Assembly (NCBI GenBank): GCA_964631175.1
Contig: CAZVWH010000003.1
Span: 4,576-68,575 of the forward strand
DNA length: 64,000 bases
Reading direction: 5' to 3'
Origin: CAZVWH01 sp964631175
GTDB taxonomy: Bacteria; Planctomycetota; Phycisphaerae; Sedimentisphaerales; Anaerobacaceae
Part shown: piece by piece, positions 25,191-34,532 of the stretch
How the letters are laid out: every line of letters begins with the position of its first letter
Position numbering within the stretch: the first letter of the stretch is position 1
The notes under the pieces: model-generated
Databases searched by the model: none
What the model was told of the DNA's origin: nothing
The model's input: the letters and a program-made list of their open reading frames with translations, nothing else
Program-made: the position numbers and the translations under genes

Positions 25191-28100
25191 ATGGCAACAA
25201 AGAAGACAGCAGTTGAAGTTGAAAATTCGCTGTGGCGGGACAGAACACAGATGTCAAAGTTGAAAAACCGCTATAATGGAATTCACCTTGGCAAGACAGG
25301 AATGTTAATCGCTATCGTTTTTCTTCTGGTATTTGTCTTCTGTAGCTTGACTTCGGCCAAGCAAAGTAGTCACTATAGTACGACGCATTACAAATTTATT
25401 TCCTTGTCGCACATACCTGCCAGGCAGGGCAGAAAATATCTGGCGGACCTCAAAATCGGCACAGTTTCGCAAATTCGCGGCACCAATGTGCTTTTAGTGA
25501 CAGCTACACCGGATGAGCTAAACAAAGCCATAGCGATATTAAAGCTTGTTGATGCCGATGAACAATTTGTTATAAAAGCGGTTTTTTCTGCCTCGAAGGC
25601 TCAGAATCTACCTACTAATGAGCGGCTTGAAGCGATTCGGCAGTACTGCCAACGCAGTATTGAAGGACTTGCTTTGCCCGGCGGCATATCGATAGGGAGC
25701 TTTTCCAATCCGCCGACAGATGTTACCACGGCTCGACCGAGCGGCTCGACCGAGTTTGCTGAGGTCACGCCGAAGTCTGCTAGGGCAATTATAGATATAC
25801 ACGACAGTATGGTGGTGCTTATAGCGCCGGTGAGCCAGGCCAATGCACTTGTTTCTGCCATAAAATCCGTTGCTGGTTCCTATTCATCTCGTGAGTATAG
25901 TGACCCATCGCTCGATACACCAGTGACGAACGACGAGTACTCCGACGTTCGGTCTTTAACGAAGCAGGCTAATTCCCGTTTAGCCAGTGTTGAAGACGAT
26001 TCATTAAGTATCTCGGCGGTTTCCGATTTGATCGGGGATGGACAAGCCACAGAAGGCCGACTATACGAAAAGCTGGATGGCCAAACAAATCAAGAGCCCG
26101 CCTCTACAGCGGCAGATAACGCTCGTGCCTCGTCTTATGAGCTGCCGCCCATCCCCAATGGGGAGGAAGTTCTCAGTGAAACCCTACCGGAAAAGCTTGA
26201 TATTGTTTATCTGCTGGGCCTGGCAGGTGCATATCTTAATCTGGATTTTGTTTATGACCCGGCAAAGGTTAGAGGTGACGTAACACTTATGCTTCAGGGC
26301 AAGCTTCGAGGTCCTATCAAGGTGAAGGATTTGTATCCTTTGCTGGAAACGGTGTTGAAGTTCAAAGGCTTTGTGATGACTCGTCACAAGGGTAATCTTG
26401 TCACCGTGGTTCCCAAAGAAGAGGCATTGGATATTGACCCTGCGTTGTTGGGTGTGGAAGATGGTAAAATAGAGCATGGTGACCTCGTTGTAACTCGTTC
26501 ATTTAAGTTAGAGCATATTGACACAGCCAGTGCAGGAAATCTTCTTAATAATATGAAGCTCGGTATAGATGTCTCGGAAATCCCAGAGACAAAGACACTG
26601 ATTGTTACCGAGTTTACCTATCGAATGCCGCGCGTAGAAGCCCTTTTAGCGTTGGTCGATAAGCCTGGTGAGCCGAGGAAATTCAGGTTCGGACAGTTAC
26701 AATATACTATGGCCGCGTCCCTTGCTCCGAAGCTGCAGACGCTGGCTGGGCAGCTTGGGACGGTATCAATTACTATTGCCGAGGGGCCGACGGCACAAGC
26801 GCCCCAAGTCACTCGCCGACCGGGCGAGTCGGAAGCTTCCTACCAACGTCGAGTGAGTGCGGCTCAAAGAGCTGCGCAAATCAGAGCTCAACGGGCTGCT
26901 ACGCAAAAACGAACCCAGCCGGCGGCCACGGCTGAGCCTACCGTATATCTTGATGCCGACGAGAGAACAAATCGTATCCTGATGATAGGAGTCCAGGAGC
27001 AATTAGACACTGTGCAGGAATTGATAGATGCCCTTGACGTGGAGCAGCAGGACCTGAGGACTCTTGGAATATATAAAATCAAGCACGTCGGGGCCGAGGA
27101 AGTCAGGACCAAGCTCCAAGAGCTTGGTATAGTCGGCGCTAAACCTGAGACTGCTACTTTGAGACTTACTTCTCCGACAACAGCGGCAAAGCCTCCCGTT
27201 AAACAGCCGAGGCCCATAACTACAGAGATCGGCAATGGCTCAGAACCTCTGTTGGAAGAGCCGCAGGTGGTGGTCGTTGAACCGACCAACTCGCTATTGG
27301 TCAACGCAACAGCAGAGCAGCACGTCCGGATAGCAACGATTATCAACTATGTGGACAGCCAAACGGAATTAGAGGAAATGCCGTATCAGCTCTATCCGCT
27401 CGAAAATCAGTCGCCGGATCATTTAGCGGAGGTTCTCCAAAGTCTTATTCAAGAAACTGTTCAAACTCAAAATGGAGAGGAAAAGATAGAACAGGTTAAG
27501 AAGCAAGAGGAGATCGTTATAGTTCCTGACCCTAACACCTTTTCATTGATTGTTTATGCCAGCAAAAAGAACCAGGAATGGATAGCGAATCTGATAGAGA
27601 AGCTGGACAAAAGGAGACCACAGGTGCTAATTGACGTGACACTTGTTGAGGTCAGCAGGACCGATGAGTTTGACCTGGATTTACAGCTTGCAAGCAAATT
27701 CCCCAAACTTGCAGCCGGTGGACAGATGGAAGCGCTCGACTCCATCGTCAGCCCATTCCTCGAAGGACGCACTGCCGAGACGCTTTCTCATCCAAGAGCA
27801 GGCACGGCCAGGGGCTTCTATAGTGATGCTCACATCCAGGCACTTTTAACCGCTATCGAAAGTAAAAGCTATGGCCGAATCTTGGCAAAGCCTAAGATTT
27901 TAGTCAACGATGGACAACCCGGCGAAATTCGCACTACCGATACAACCAACGTTAGGATAGAAAGCATCATTATTCCTGAACAAGGTATTCAAAGAACAGC
28001 TACCGATTTCAGAGAGATCGAAGCCGGCATAAGGCTTACCATCACACCGAATATCAGCGAAGGCGATTTACTTAGGTTGAAAGTTGAGCTGGACAGAACC

Positions 28101-28508
28101 GATTTTCTCCCACGACCCGATGCTGAGCTTCCGCCGGACACAACTTCAAGCAACATCAATACGATAGTAACTGTCCCTGACGGCCGCACGATAATTCTCG
28201 GAGGCTTGCTGAAATTGAACCAAACAAAAGGAGGTAAGAAGGTACCTATAATTGGTGATATTCCTTTGGTAGGCGGGTTATTCAGAAGTACTTCTAACAC
28301 AGATAATGAGTCTCGACTTTATATCTTTGTCAAAGCGAACATTCTGAGGCCCGAAGAAACTGCGGCTGGACTGCCGGAGCTGGAGAACATATCACAAAGG
28401 AATAGAGTAGCATTTGAGAAGTTTGAGGACGAATTCCAGAAATATGAGGACTGGCCGGGTATAAAGCCCAAACCGATGGACCCGTTGAAAGTGCTGGAGG
28501 TCGAGTAA
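25191..28508 (+). CDS. gspD: Type II secretion system secretin GspD
   Basis: A 1105-residue outer-membrane secretin, much longer than the usual 650-750. After an uncleaved-looking N-terminus and a hydrophobic segment (MLIAIVFLLVFVFCSLTS, about 38-55) come several N-domain-like repeats (for example residues 340-430, SETLPEKLDIVYLLGLAGAYL; 440-510, VVTRSFKLEHIDTASAGNLL; 590-680; 700-800). The secretin core at about 815-1065 has VLIDVTLVEVSRTDEFDLDLQ, ILAKPKILVNDGQPGEI, GIRLTITPNISEGDLLRLKVEL and VPDGRTIILGGLLK...VPIIGDIPLVGGLFR. An Arg/Ala-rich insert lies at about 545-590. It is the first gene of the T2SS operon. Confidence 0.93.
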   Translation: MATKKTAVEVENSLWRDRTQMSKLKNRYNGIHLGKTGMLIAIVFLLVFVFCSLTSAKQSSHYSTTHYKFISLSHIPARQGRKYLADLKIGTVSQIRGTNVLLVTATPDELNKAIAILKLVDADEQFVIKAVFSASKAQNLPTNERLEAIRQYCQRSIEGLALPGGISIGSFSNPPTDVTTARPSGSTEFAEVTPKSARAIIDIHDSMVVLIAPVSQANALVSAIKSVAGSYSSREYSDPSLDTPVTNDEYSDVRSLTKQANSRLASVEDDSLSISAVSDLIGDGQATEGRLYEKLDGQTNQEPASTAADNARASSYELPPIPNGEEVLSETLPEKLDIVYLLGLAGAYLNLDFVYDPAKVRGDVTLMLQGKLRGPIKVKDLYPLLETVLKFKGFVMTRHKGNLVTVVPKEEALDIDPALLGVEDGKIEHGDLVVTRSFKLEHIDTASAGNLLNNMKLGIDVSEIPETKTLIVTEFTYRMPRVEALLALVDKPGEPRKFRFGQLQYTMAASLAPKLQTLAGQLGTVSITIAEGPTAQAPQVTRRPGESEASYQRRVSAAQRAAQIRAQRAATQKRTQPAATAEPTVYLDADERTNRILMIGVQEQLDTVQELIDALDVEQQDLRTLGIYKIKHVGAEEVRTKLQELGIVGAKPETATLRLTSPTTAAKPPVKQPRPITTEIGNGSEPLLEEPQVVVVEPTNSLLVNATAEQHVRIATIINYVDSQTELEEMPYQLYPLENQSPDHLAEVLQSLIQETVQTQNGEEKIEQVKKQEEIVIVPDPNTFSLIVYASKKNQEWIANLIEKLDKRRPQVLIDVTLVEVSRTDEFDLDLQLASKFPKLAAGGQMEALDSIVSPFLEGRTAETLSHPRAGTARGFYSDAHIQALLTAIESKSYGRILAKPKILVNDGQPGEIRTTDTTNVRIESIIIPEQGIQRTATDFREIEAGIRLTITPNISEGDLLRLKVELDRTDFLPRPDAELPPDTTSSNINTIVTVPDGRTIILGGLLKLNQTKGGKKVPIIGDIPLVGGLFRSTSNTDNESRLYIFVKANILRPEETAAGLPELENISQRNRVAFEKFEDEFQKYEDWPGIKPKPMDPLKVLEVE

Positions 28509-28524
28509 AACAATAGATGATGGG

Positions 28525-28605
28525 TGTCATTGCGAGCGAAGCGAAGCAATCTCAATCATAAGAGACGAGATTGCCACGGCCTGCTTCGCAGGCCTCGCAA
28601 TGACA
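28525..28605. mobile_element. CATTGCGAG palindromic element between gspD and gspE
   Basis: The ends TGTCATTGCGAG (28525-28536) and CTCGCAATGACA (28594-28605) are perfect 12-base inverted repeats around GAAGCGAAGCAATCTC...GAGATTGCC. The frame through it (MSLRAKRSNL) extends the gspE frame artificially. The same core occurs at 44133-44216 and inside the element at 3150. The sequence type is widespread in metagenomic bacteria. Confidence 0.78.
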
Positions 28606-28619
28606 ACTACAATGGATTT

Positions 28620-30338
28620 ATGAAAGACTTATTGATAAAAACTGCAAAGCGGACCGGCCTGGTTGACGCTGAGCAATTGGCCAGGTTCCTTGAGGAAAAC
28701 AGCAGCCCCGGACGTCTCGATGAGCGATTGCTTAGCTGCCCATATTTTACCGAGGACGTGGTTTTAAAGCTGTTTGCTGAGGCTCTGGGCTGGGAATTTC
28801 TGCCGGAGATTCCTCAAAAAGCGGTGCCTATCGAATTCGTAGAAGCAGTTCCTGCCAACTTCGCTCAGCACTATTATCTTATCGGAATAAAACACAAAGA
28901 CGGCGATAGCGAGCTTACGGTAGTTTTGTCTAAGCCGTTGGATGCTAACGCCCTGGATAATGTCTCGAAGATGACCGGTATGTCGGTTAGGCCCGCCATA
29001 TCCACCCGTGCTGCTATTACCTCTGTGATAGATGTGGCCTACGAGCAGAAGACAACGGTCATTGAAGAGGTGGCAGAGGAGCTTGATTCGCAAAATCTTG
29101 ACCAGCTCGTTGATGAGGTATCCGCTTCGGATGACCTGCTTGATGTGGTCAATCGGCCGCCGGTTATCAGGCTGGTCAATGACATTCTTTTTCGTGCTCT
29201 GCAATTAAGAGCCAGTGACATTCATGTTCATCCATACGAGTCGAAGATTCAGATTCGCTATCGTATTGACGGCATTTTATATGACACTTTGAGTCTGAAT
29301 AAAAATGTATTGCCTTTGATTATCTCTCGTATCAAGGTTATGGCAGGTATGGATATTGCTGAGCGTCGGCTTCCACAGGATGGCCGCTGCAGTGTTCGGC
29401 TGGGCCAACGCGAGGTGGATTTGCGTATCAGCACTGTGCCGACCAGCTATGGTGAACGCAGCGTCCTGCGACTGCTTGATAAAAGCACCGGTCTTTTCGG
29501 GTTGGACGAGCTGGGCCTTTGGCAAGAAGATTTGAAAAAACTTGATACCTTGCTCCATCGCTCTCACGGAGTTATTTTCGTAACAGGCCCAACAGGTAGC
29601 GGAAAAAGTACCACTCTTTATGCCTGCCTTAACAGAATTAACTCATCTGAGAAAAATGTTATAACCATAGAAGACCCCATCGAATATCAGCTCGAGGGGA
29701 TCAGCCAGATTCAGGTCGCCTCTAAGAAAGGTATGAATTTCGCCACGTCACTTCGGCATGTGCTGCGACAGGACCCGGATATTATAATGGTCGGCGAGGT
29801 TCGAGACATCGAAACGGCTCGTATGGCGATACAGTCTTCACTAACGGGACATTTGGTTTTCAGCACACTGCATACGAACGACTCGGCGGGGGCGGTGACC
29901 CGGCTTTTGGATTTGGGACTTGAGCCGTATTTGGTAAGCTCATCACTGATTGCCGTGATCGCACAAAGATTGGTGCGAAAGGTATGCCCGAATTGTAGGA
30001 CCAAGTATCAGCCCACGCCCCATGAATTAAGAGAGCTTGGACTGGGAAATGTGAAAGCTCTCGGTTTAGGTAAAGACAGTGTTGAGTTTTTTGTGGGAAC
30101 CGGATGTGATAAATGCTTTCAGACGGGTTATCGCGGCAGAACCGGCATCTATGAAATGATGCTCATCAACAATGAAATCCAGGAACAGATATACAAGAGG
30201 GAAACTGCTGGTACAATAAAAAGGAACGTCCTTGAATCGGGGATGCAGACACTACGCATGGATGGAGCCAGAAAAGTGCTTGCAGGAATAACAACAATTG
30301 CTGAAGTATTGAGAGTGACACAATCAGACGTAATGTAA
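28620..30338 (+). CDS. gspE: Type II secretion ATPase GspE
   Basis: A 572-residue cytoplasmic ATPase. I start it at ATG 28620 (MKDLLIKTAKRTGLVD); the longer frame reads through the palindromic element at 28525. It has an N1E-like domain (about 1-150), the bipartite N2 region with ASDIHVHPYESKIQIRYRIDG, Walker A GPTGSGKSTT at about residue 323, the Asp and His boxes (DPIEYQLEGISQIQV, GEVRDIETA), Walker B and a four-Cys zinc finger CPNCRTKY...CDKC at about 456-503. It drives pseudopilus assembly. The zinc finger is typical of GspE/PilB. Confidence 0.94.
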   Translation: MKDLLIKTAKRTGLVDAEQLARFLEENSSPGRLDERLLSCPYFTEDVVLKLFAEALGWEFLPEIPQKAVPIEFVEAVPANFAQHYYLIGIKHKDGDSELTVVLSKPLDANALDNVSKMTGMSVRPAISTRAAITSVIDVAYEQKTTVIEEVAEELDSQNLDQLVDEVSASDDLLDVVNRPPVIRLVNDILFRALQLRASDIHVHPYESKIQIRYRIDGILYDTLSLNKNVLPLIISRIKVMAGMDIAERRLPQDGRCSVRLGQREVDLRISTVPTSYGERSVLRLLDKSTGLFGLDELGLWQEDLKKLDTLLHRSHGVIFVTGPTGSGKSTTLYACLNRINSSEKNVITIEDPIEYQLEGISQIQVASKKGMNFATSLRHVLRQDPDIIMVGEVRDIETARMAIQSSLTGHLVFSTLHTNDSAGAVTRLLDLGLEPYLVSSSLIAVIAQRLVRKVCPNCRTKYQPTPHELRELGLGNVKALGLGKDSVEFFVGTGCDKCFQTGYRGRTGIYEMMLINNEIQEQIYKRETAGTIKRNVLESGMQTLRMDGARKVLAGITTIAEVLRVTQSDVM

Positions 30339-30418
30339 TTCGTCACGCGTAATGCGTATTGAGTATTGCGTAAAAAAATCAACCCAATACGCATCATGCA
30401 ATACGAGATACGAAAAAA
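30339..30418. repeat. Word repeat between gspE and gspF
   Basis: The spacer consists of permuted words GCGTAATGCGTATTGAG, CAATACGCATCATGCAA and ACGAGATACG. Related copies lie at 32161-32232 and 32852-32892 (both translated), 42157-42196 and 55132-55182. It supplies no evident ribosome site for gspF. Confidence 0.72.
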
Positions 30419-31636
30419 ATGCCACGTTATCATTATATAGCGATAGCAGCGGGTGGTAAAAAAGTTAAAGGCGCCATTGCTGCCGAAAGTTCCTATTCTG
30501 CGCGAAAGCAGCTTAGGGCCCGCAGCATCCACCCTACCTCGGTGACGGAGGTCGGCTCCTCAGAGCAGCGCAAAGCCGCTCTGCTTTCGTTTATCAGCAG
30601 AGCTAACAAGAGCCAGATAATTGATTTTACAAAGCAGATGACCACATTGCTCGATTCGGGTATTAAATTGACCGAATCGCTCACCGTGCTTACTTTGCAG
30701 ACGTCGGATGCCCGCTTCAAAAACGCTCTTACCGACATTCGCGACCGCGTTGTAACCGGTGAGTCACTTGCAGATGCATTGAAAGATTATAGCGATTACT
30801 TCGATGTCATATATGTAAGCATGGTTCGCGTAGGTGAGGTCACCGGCACTTTGGCAAAGAGTTTCGCAACCATTGCTAACTTTATGGAAAAACGCCGGCG
30901 AGTGGAATCGAAGGTAATAACGGCGATGATATATCCGATCGTTCTAATATTATTTTGTATCGCGGCGATTCTTATACTGACTACCAAAGTTATTCCCACC
31001 ATAGGCGAACAAATCAAAAGGGCGGGCCAAGAACTGCCATGGATTACCAGACGATTAATGGATGTGGGCTTTGTGCTGACGAGCTGGTGGGTGTTGGTGG
31101 TTATCGCGGCAGTATTTGCAACTGTCTGGAGTTTTAAAAGGTTTTTCAAGACCGATCGCGGAGCATATTTACGTGACAAATTTTTGTTGTCTCTTCCGAT
31201 ACTCGGCCCTCTCGTAAAACAGCGCGTGGTTTCACGTTTTGCCTCTACGCTTTCGACGCTTATGGGTTCGGGGCTTTCTATGGCTGAATCTCTTCGAGTT
31301 GTCGCTGAAGTCACCGGCAATAGTCTAATGAAAAGGGCCATCCATCAGGCCCGCGAAAGAATTCTTTCCGGGGCCGATATCGCAACGCCGTTGAGGGACA
31401 GCGGCGTTATCGACCCTGCTATCGCTCACATGGTCGCCGTTGGAGAAAAAAGCGGTGAGCTTGAGACGATGCTTAAAAGTATAAGTGACAACCTTGAGAC
31501 CTCGACAGATGTGGTTGTTGAAAGGCTAAGTGCGGCAATTGAGCCGATTATTATAATCTTTATGGCTGCAATAATCGGCTTAATCGCTTATGCTACGATA
31601 CTGCCGATTTTGAAAATTACAGCAGTCCAATTTTGA
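30419..31636 (+). CDS. gspF: Type II secretion inner-membrane platform protein GspF
   Basis: A 405-residue polytopic protein with the usual tandem T2SSF domains: FTKQMTTLLDSGIKLTESL at about 64-82 and FASTLSTLMGSGLSMAESL at about 274-292. There are three hydrophobic segments (about 172-195, 218-240 and 374-396). Length and organisation match GspF/PilC. It anchors the GspE ATPase to the membrane platform. Confidence 0.94.
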   Translation: MPRYHYIAIAAGGKKVKGAIAAESSYSARKQLRARSIHPTSVTEVGSSEQRKAALLSFISRANKSQIIDFTKQMTTLLDSGIKLTESLTVLTLQTSDARFKNALTDIRDRVVTGESLADALKDYSDYFDVIYVSMVRVGEVTGTLAKSFATIANFMEKRRRVESKVITAMIYPIVLILFCIAAILILTTKVIPTIGEQIKRAGQELPWITRRLMDVGFVLTSWWVLVVIAAVFATVWSFKRFFKTDRGAYLRDKFLLSLPILGPLVKQRVVSRFASTLSTLMGSGLSMAESLRVVAEVTGNSLMKRAIHQARERILSGADIATPLRDSGVIDPAIAHMVAVGEKSGELETMLKSISDNLETSTDVVVERLSAAIEPIIIIFMAAIIGLIAYATILPILKITAVQF

Positions 31637-31638
31637 AT

Positions 31639-31670
31639 GATATTTAGCCGTCGCCGGCACGGCGACGGTA
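31639..31670. repeat. GCTAAATATT-family hairpin after gspF
   Basis: GATATTTAGCCGTCGCC-GGCAC-GGCGACGG: constant flank ATATTTAGC with a different but fully paired stem (CCGTCGCC/GGCGACGG). It lies three bases after the gspF stop. Confidence 0.7.
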
Positions 31671-31717
31671 TATGCTTTTGAAAAATAGAAATCAATAGCT
31701 CAGGAGTGCGCAATACA

Positions 31718-32161
31718 ATGGGCAAAAGAAGAACAACGAAAATGAAAAGTGGCTTCACAATGGTTGAGCTGATGGCTGTGCTTATCATCCTCGGCTTGCT
31801 CATGGCTGTAGTAGTCCGTAATTTTGTGGGTTCAACCGATAAAGCGCGTGTTACAACCACAAAAGCCAACCTGAAGATTCTTCATTTGGCTGTTAATCAA
31901 TTCAAAATGGATACCGGACGATACCCCTACGAGGATGAAGGGCTCAGGGTTCTTATTGAACCACCGGATGATGTTATGAATTATCCGCCGGATGGATATC
32001 TGGACACCACCGAATTGCCGAAGGACGGCTGGTCAAGAGACTTTGAATATATAATGTATCCGGAAAGTGGTAAGTCATTCGTAATCAAAAGTTACGGCGC
32101 CGATGGTGAAGAAGGCGGTGAAGGCTATGATGCCGACCTGCTCAGCACCGATGCGTACTAA
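31718..32161 (+). CDS. gspG: Major pseudopilin GspG
   Basis: A 147-residue pseudopilin starting MGKRRTTKMKSGFTMVELM; ATG 31718 is chosen over GTG 31706 because AGGAG overlaps the latter. Cleavage is predicted at G/FTMVE with Glu at +5. The C-terminal domain has the GspG hallmarks: NLKILHLAVNQFKMDTGRYP, EGLRVLIEPPDD, LPKDGWSRDFEYI and KSYGADGEEGGEGYDADL, the last two forming the calcium-binding and structural loop. It forms the pseudopilus shaft. The next gene overlaps its end by 11 bases. Confidence 0.93.
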   Translation: MGKRRTTKMKSGFTMVELMAVLIILGLLMAVVVRNFVGSTDKARVTTTKANLKILHLAVNQFKMDTGRYPYEDEGLRVLIEPPDDVMNYPPDGYLDTTELPKDGWSRDFEYIMYPESGKSFVIKSYGADGEEGGEGYDADLLSTDAY

Positions 32162-32753
32162 TCGTGTATATCGTGTATTGTATATTGTATCTCGAATGAG
32201 ACACGCTTCACGAGATACGCTTCGCGCTTCAGCCGGTTTTACGCTGACTGAGCTGATAGTAGTAGTGTTTGTAATGTCACTGATTGTGTTTTTGGCGCAG
32301 GTGAATTTTTTTGCGGTGCTGCGAAGGAGCACATTTAAGGGCCAGGTACAGGATTTTATCTCGACTATGCAGATGGCTGCCGGTGCCGCCGCCGAGAGCG
32401 ATAGAAGATACGAAGTTATTATTGACCTGACTGAGCAAAGCTATCTGCTTCGACAGATTACTTCGTCTGACTTGTCGGAGGTGCTGGATGAAGAAATTAT
32501 AGTCCGCAATAACTTCGGCAGTGCTTGCCGGGTTGTCTATGTCCAGTTCGACGATGGAGATTATACCAACGAGGGCAGGGCAAAGTTTCGCGTGGGCCAT
32601 TCCGGCTGGAGCTACGGCGGTAAAATCGTCCTGCTGGATGAAGACGAAGAACCATATTCGATTGTGGTCAACCGGCTGAATAGAATGATTGAATTAAAAC
32701 AAGGAGATGTTGAACTTTTAGTGCCAAAAGCTGAAGATGAAGTACCTTTTTAA
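32151..32753 (+). CDS. gspH: Minor pseudopilin GspH
   Basis: A 200-residue frame from ATG 32151. The prepilin motif is G/FTLTELIVVVFVMSLIVFLAQ, followed by a beta-rich domain (GKIVLLDEDEEPYSIVVNRL). The 35 residues before the motif (RTNRVYRVLYIVSRMRHASR...) are encoded by the word repeat at 32161-32232 (ATCGTGTATATCGTG, ACGAGATACGC), so the leader has been rebuilt by the repeat. A start at ATG 32196 would give a more normal 18-residue leader. It belongs to the GspHIJK tip complex. Confidence 0.82.
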   Translation: MRTNRVYRVLYIVSRMRHASRDTLRASAGFTLTELIVVVFVMSLIVFLAQVNFFAVLRRSTFKGQVQDFISTMQMAAGAAAESDRRYEVIIDLTEQSYLLRQITSSDLSEVLDEEIIVRNNFGSACRVVYVQFDDGDYTNEGRAKFRVGHSGWSYGGKIVLLDEDEEPYSIVVNRLNRMIELKQGDVELLVPKAEDEVPF

Positions 32754-33717
32754 AACAAGTTATTTATCTGCTCGACCGAACTCGGAAATGGTGCATGTAA
32801 CGCCCCCGCCTGCGCGGGGGCGTGCTTGCACCTGCGAAAGCAGAGATTGTGTGTTACGTACTATGCAATACGCACTACGCAATACGAACAGAGGCTTTAC
32901 CCCGTTAGAAATAGGCTCTACAGGCGAAATGCCACATAGAAACTGGGGATTTCTAACGGGCTTTACCCTGGCAGAGGTTATGACCGCTTTGGTCATATTG
33001 GCTCTTGTCAGCTCGACTGTACTAGTTGTTATCAACCGCTGTGCAGCCTCGGCGGCGGATGTCACTATGCGGATGCAGGCTTTTGAGGTGGCACATGAAA
33101 ATATGGAAAATCTGCTCACATCGAGTTCCGTACAGGAAGGCACCGAGTTTGGCGACAGTGACAAGTATCCACAGATTAAATGGCAGACGGCTGTGGAGAC
33201 GTTTTATGAGCCGATAACGGCACAAATGTGGGTCAGAGCGGTGTGCTCAGCCGAGTATAGTGACACGAAAGGCCAGACGCAAACCGTCGAATTAGCTCAC
33301 TGGCTTACTAAAGTGCAAGATGAGCAGATGCTCGAGCTTATGGGGCAGCAGGAGCAAGAACAACAATGGCTGGCTGAGCATATTCTCAAAACGATAGAGG
33401 AAGCTGCCTGGTACGCCGATGCTGATGTACAGACGGTCCAGCAGTGGATTGACAATGGCATGCTCACTGCGGAAGACGGCTCTTTTTTCAAGCATAATCT
33501 TGATATTTACGGAGAGGCTGACGGCAAACCGACTGCCGAGAAAAAAAATATGCAGATTAGCTCTGTTGAACAGCTTTTGGAATTATCGCAAGAGCAGCCT
33601 GAATATGACCAGCAGCAGCAAGGTAATATCGACCCGGTAACGGGTTTACCTTACGAGGACCTTGAAGAGATGGATGTAGGTAAGATTTTCGACTTATTGA
33701 AAGAAAGCAAACGTTGA
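32737..33717 (+). CDS. gspI: Minor pseudopilin GspI, with a palindromic insertion at the prepilin motif
   Basis: The frame of 326 residues overlaps gspH by 17 bases. The true prepilin motif is G/FTLAEVMTALVILALVS. Upstream is a second, decoy GFTPLEI created by a 66-base insertion (element plus GGCTTTACCC duplication, 32893-32968). Further upstream, GC-rich palindromes (about 32800-32842) and a word repeat (32852-32892) are also translated. A start at ATG 32929, inside the element, would give a normal 10-residue leader. The mature domain is longer than usual GspI and has a Gln-rich C-terminal half (LMGQQEQEQQWLAEHIL) without known homology to me. Confidence 0.78.
   Translation: MKYLFKTSYLSARPNSEMVHVTPPPARGRACTCESRDCVLRTMQYALRNTNRGFTPLEIGSTGEMPHRNWGFLTGFTLAEVMTALVILALVSSTVLVVINRCAASAADVTMRMQAFEVAHENMENLLTSSSVQEGTEFGDSDKYPQIKWQTAVETFYEPITAQMWVRAVCSAEYSDTKGQTQTVELAHWLTKVQDEQMLELMGQQEQEQQWLAEHILKTIEEAAWYADADVQTVQQWIDNGMLTAEDGSFFKHNLDIYGEADGKPTAEKKNMQISSVEQLLELSQEQPEYDQQQQGNIDPVTGLPYEDLEEMDVGKIFDLLKESKR
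32893..32968. mobile_element. Palindromic insertion element with CCGTTAGAAAT ends inside gspI
   Basis: Inverted ends CCGTTAGAAAT (32902-32912) and ATTTCTAACGG (32949-32959) are flanked by a 10-base direct repeat GGCTTTACCC (32893-32902 and 32959-32968). The net insertion is 66 bases, so gspI stays in frame. The target is the codons for Gly-Phe-Thr of the prepilin cleavage motif. A related copy lies at 56192-56281. Confidence 0.82.
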
Positions 33718-33755
33718 GGATTTTACATTTGATTTTGTAATTGAGCGTAAATGAT

Positions 33756-34532
33756 ATGAAGGATAGTCTCGGGACAATCAGCGGTCGGAGAGGTTTTTCG
33801 TTAGTTGAGATGCTGGCGGCCCTGATAATATCGGCGATGATTTTGGCTGTGGTGCTTAGTATTTACAGCCGAGCCGAGCATACTGCCGCTGCGGTGACAC
33901 GCAGGCTCCACGAACCACGGCTGCCATCCGAGATTCTGCAGCGCATAGCCGAGGACCTTGACAGAATAACTGCGGCTGACTCAGATACCAGAATTACTAT
34001 TTTGAATAGATACGACAAGAATCTGCCAACCGCTCGGCTGACGATTCGAAAAACCATCGCCGACAGCAAGAATCGAGAACAGGTATTTGAGGAAATAATT
34101 TGGCAGGCAAATTATGACTATGACACCGGCTCCGAGGGCCTGACTATATACCGCAGTCACACCGGTATGACATTGGAAGATAAATTGCTCGATGAGAAAA
34201 GAAAGGATTGGGAGAAGACGTACTCTTTTGTGCCAATCTGCACTGGCGTTACTTTTTTCAAAATCCAGGTTCCTCTCGGTGAGAATCTTCGCGATGGGTG
34301 GACGAACACTACTTTGCCGTCCGGGATTAAGGTAACTATTTCTTTTGCCGAGCCTTATAAAACAGTAAGGGGTACTCTGGATGTGCCGGAGACGGAAAAG
34401 ATATCACAAACTATAGCTATCGACAGAACCAGAAAGATTAAATTTGAAATACCGGTCGTTCCGGAACAGCAGGAGCAAACAGAGCAAGAGGGACAAAAAA
34501 GTAGTGAGCAAGGAAAATCTAAAACCGGCTGA
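33756..34532 (+). CDS. gspJ: Minor pseudopilin GspJ
   Basis: A 258-residue pseudopilin from ATG 33756 (MKDSLGTISGRRGFSLVEML); the TTG start at 33741 is less likely. Cleavage is predicted at G/FSLVE with Glu at +5. The globular part (SEILQRIAEDLDRITAAD, LTIRKT, YRSHTGMTLEDKL) fits GspJ. A Glu/Gln-rich tail (PEQQEQTEQEGQ) overlaps the start of gspK by 29 bases. It is part of the minor pseudopilin tip. Confidence 0.82.
   Translation: MKDSLGTISGRRGFSLVEMLAALIISAMILAVVLSIYSRAEHTAAAVTRRLHEPRLPSEILQRIAEDLDRITAADSDTRITILNRYDKNLPTARLTIRKTIADSKNREQVFEEIIWQANYDYDTGSEGLTIYRSHTGMTLEDKLLDEKRKDWEKTYSFVPICTGVTFFKIQVPLGENLRDGWTNTTLPSGIKVTISFAEPYKTVRGTLDVPETEKISQTIAIDRTRKIKFEIPVVPEQQEQTEQEGQKSSEQGKSKTG

Noticed and set aside
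28524..28619. N-terminal extension of gspE reading SLRAKRSNLNHKRRDCHGLL
   Set aside because: It is the translation of the CATTGCGAG palindromic element (28525-28605); similar peptides arise from this repeat in many genomes, and the natural start is ATG 28620.
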